Source: Turicibacter sp.
Lineage (GTDB): Bacteria > Bacillota > Bacilli > MOL361 > Turicibacteraceae
DNA length: 23,235 nt
NCBI GenBank assembly: GCA_030531025.1
Contig: JAUMTV010000052.1
Span: 1-23,235 of the forward strand
Reading direction: 5' to 3'
Shown piece by piece: positions 23,061 through 23,235 of this stretch. Numbering within the stretch: the stretch's first letter is position 1; each line of letters opens with the position of its first letter. A program made the translations under genes and the position numbers. The notes beneath the pieces are model-generated. The model saw nothing but the letters and a program-made list of their open reading frames with translations, was not told where the DNA came from and did not search any database.

Positions 23061-23235
23061 ACATAATGCACTTTGTTTCCTATCTTTTTTTTCCAATAAA
23101 GGAAAACGTAGCTTCTAAAAACTACCTACCTTCATCAAAATGATATGAACCTATATATAAACAGATAAGTATTCTACATCTAAGGTGGCCAACAAAAATA
23201 CTGATATCCTTTATTTATAAAGACACCCTATCGTC

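Overview
The window is AT-rich, uses AGGAGG-type ribosome binding sites, and has compact operons closed by strong hairpin-plus-U-tract terminators. Its gene content (superoxide reductase, YczE-type membrane protein, VTC/DUF4956 pair, Fur-like and PhoP-like sites) points to a low-GC anaerobic or aerotolerant member of the Bacillota. A gut Erysipelotrichia/Turicibacter-like organism is my best guess, but the sequence alone does not prove it.

Layout. (1) 1-4762: a large FtsX/MacB-type ABC exporter (permease with a long extracellular coiled coil, plus ATPase) divergent from a TetR-type regulator that is split by an apparent 1-base deletion; a long inverted repeat between them is a candidate operator. 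(2) 4779-5336: a self-contained transcription unit with its own extended -10 promoter, a leader of about 370 nt rich in stems, a hairpin overlapping the Shine-Dalgarno sequence of a 38-residue hydrophobic peptide, and a terminator. I cannot assign it to a known RNA class. (3) 5441-8254: a LEA-like repeat protein, a divergent Tag-type glycosylase homologue lacking key residues, an AraC regulator and a YczE-type membrane protein. (4) 8429-12512: a Cthe_2159-type carbohydrate-binding lipoprotein with a structured leader, and the divergently placed VTC-domain polyphosphate polymerase and DUF4956 membrane protein, preceded by PhoP-box-like TTAACA repeats.

(5) 12518-19868 is the most interesting part. 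A seven-gene minus-strand operon reads: NifH-like reductase, IsdE-type heme-binding lipoprotein, FecCD-type permease, ATPase, NifD-like subunit, NifK-like subunit, HugZ/HutZ-type heme utilisation protein. It diverges from an AraC-family regulator, and the shared promoter region carries a near-consensus Fur box. No nifB, nifE or nifN gene lies nearby, so nitrogen fixation is unlikely. The nitrogenase-like reductases of known function include enzymes that reduce tetrapyrroles (DPOR, COR, CfbCD). The simplest reading is an iron-regulated system that imports heme and acts on it, or on a derived tetrapyrrole, with a nitrogenase-like reductase, possibly an oxygen-independent route to heme iron.

(6) 19948-23060: 5-formyl-THF cyclo-ligase, an AAC(3)-family acetyltransferase, an RpiB/LacAB-family protein (active-site Cys replaced by Asp) followed by a second HugZ-type paralogue that seems to start at AUA, and a superoxide reductase without the usual N-terminal Cys4 iron centre.
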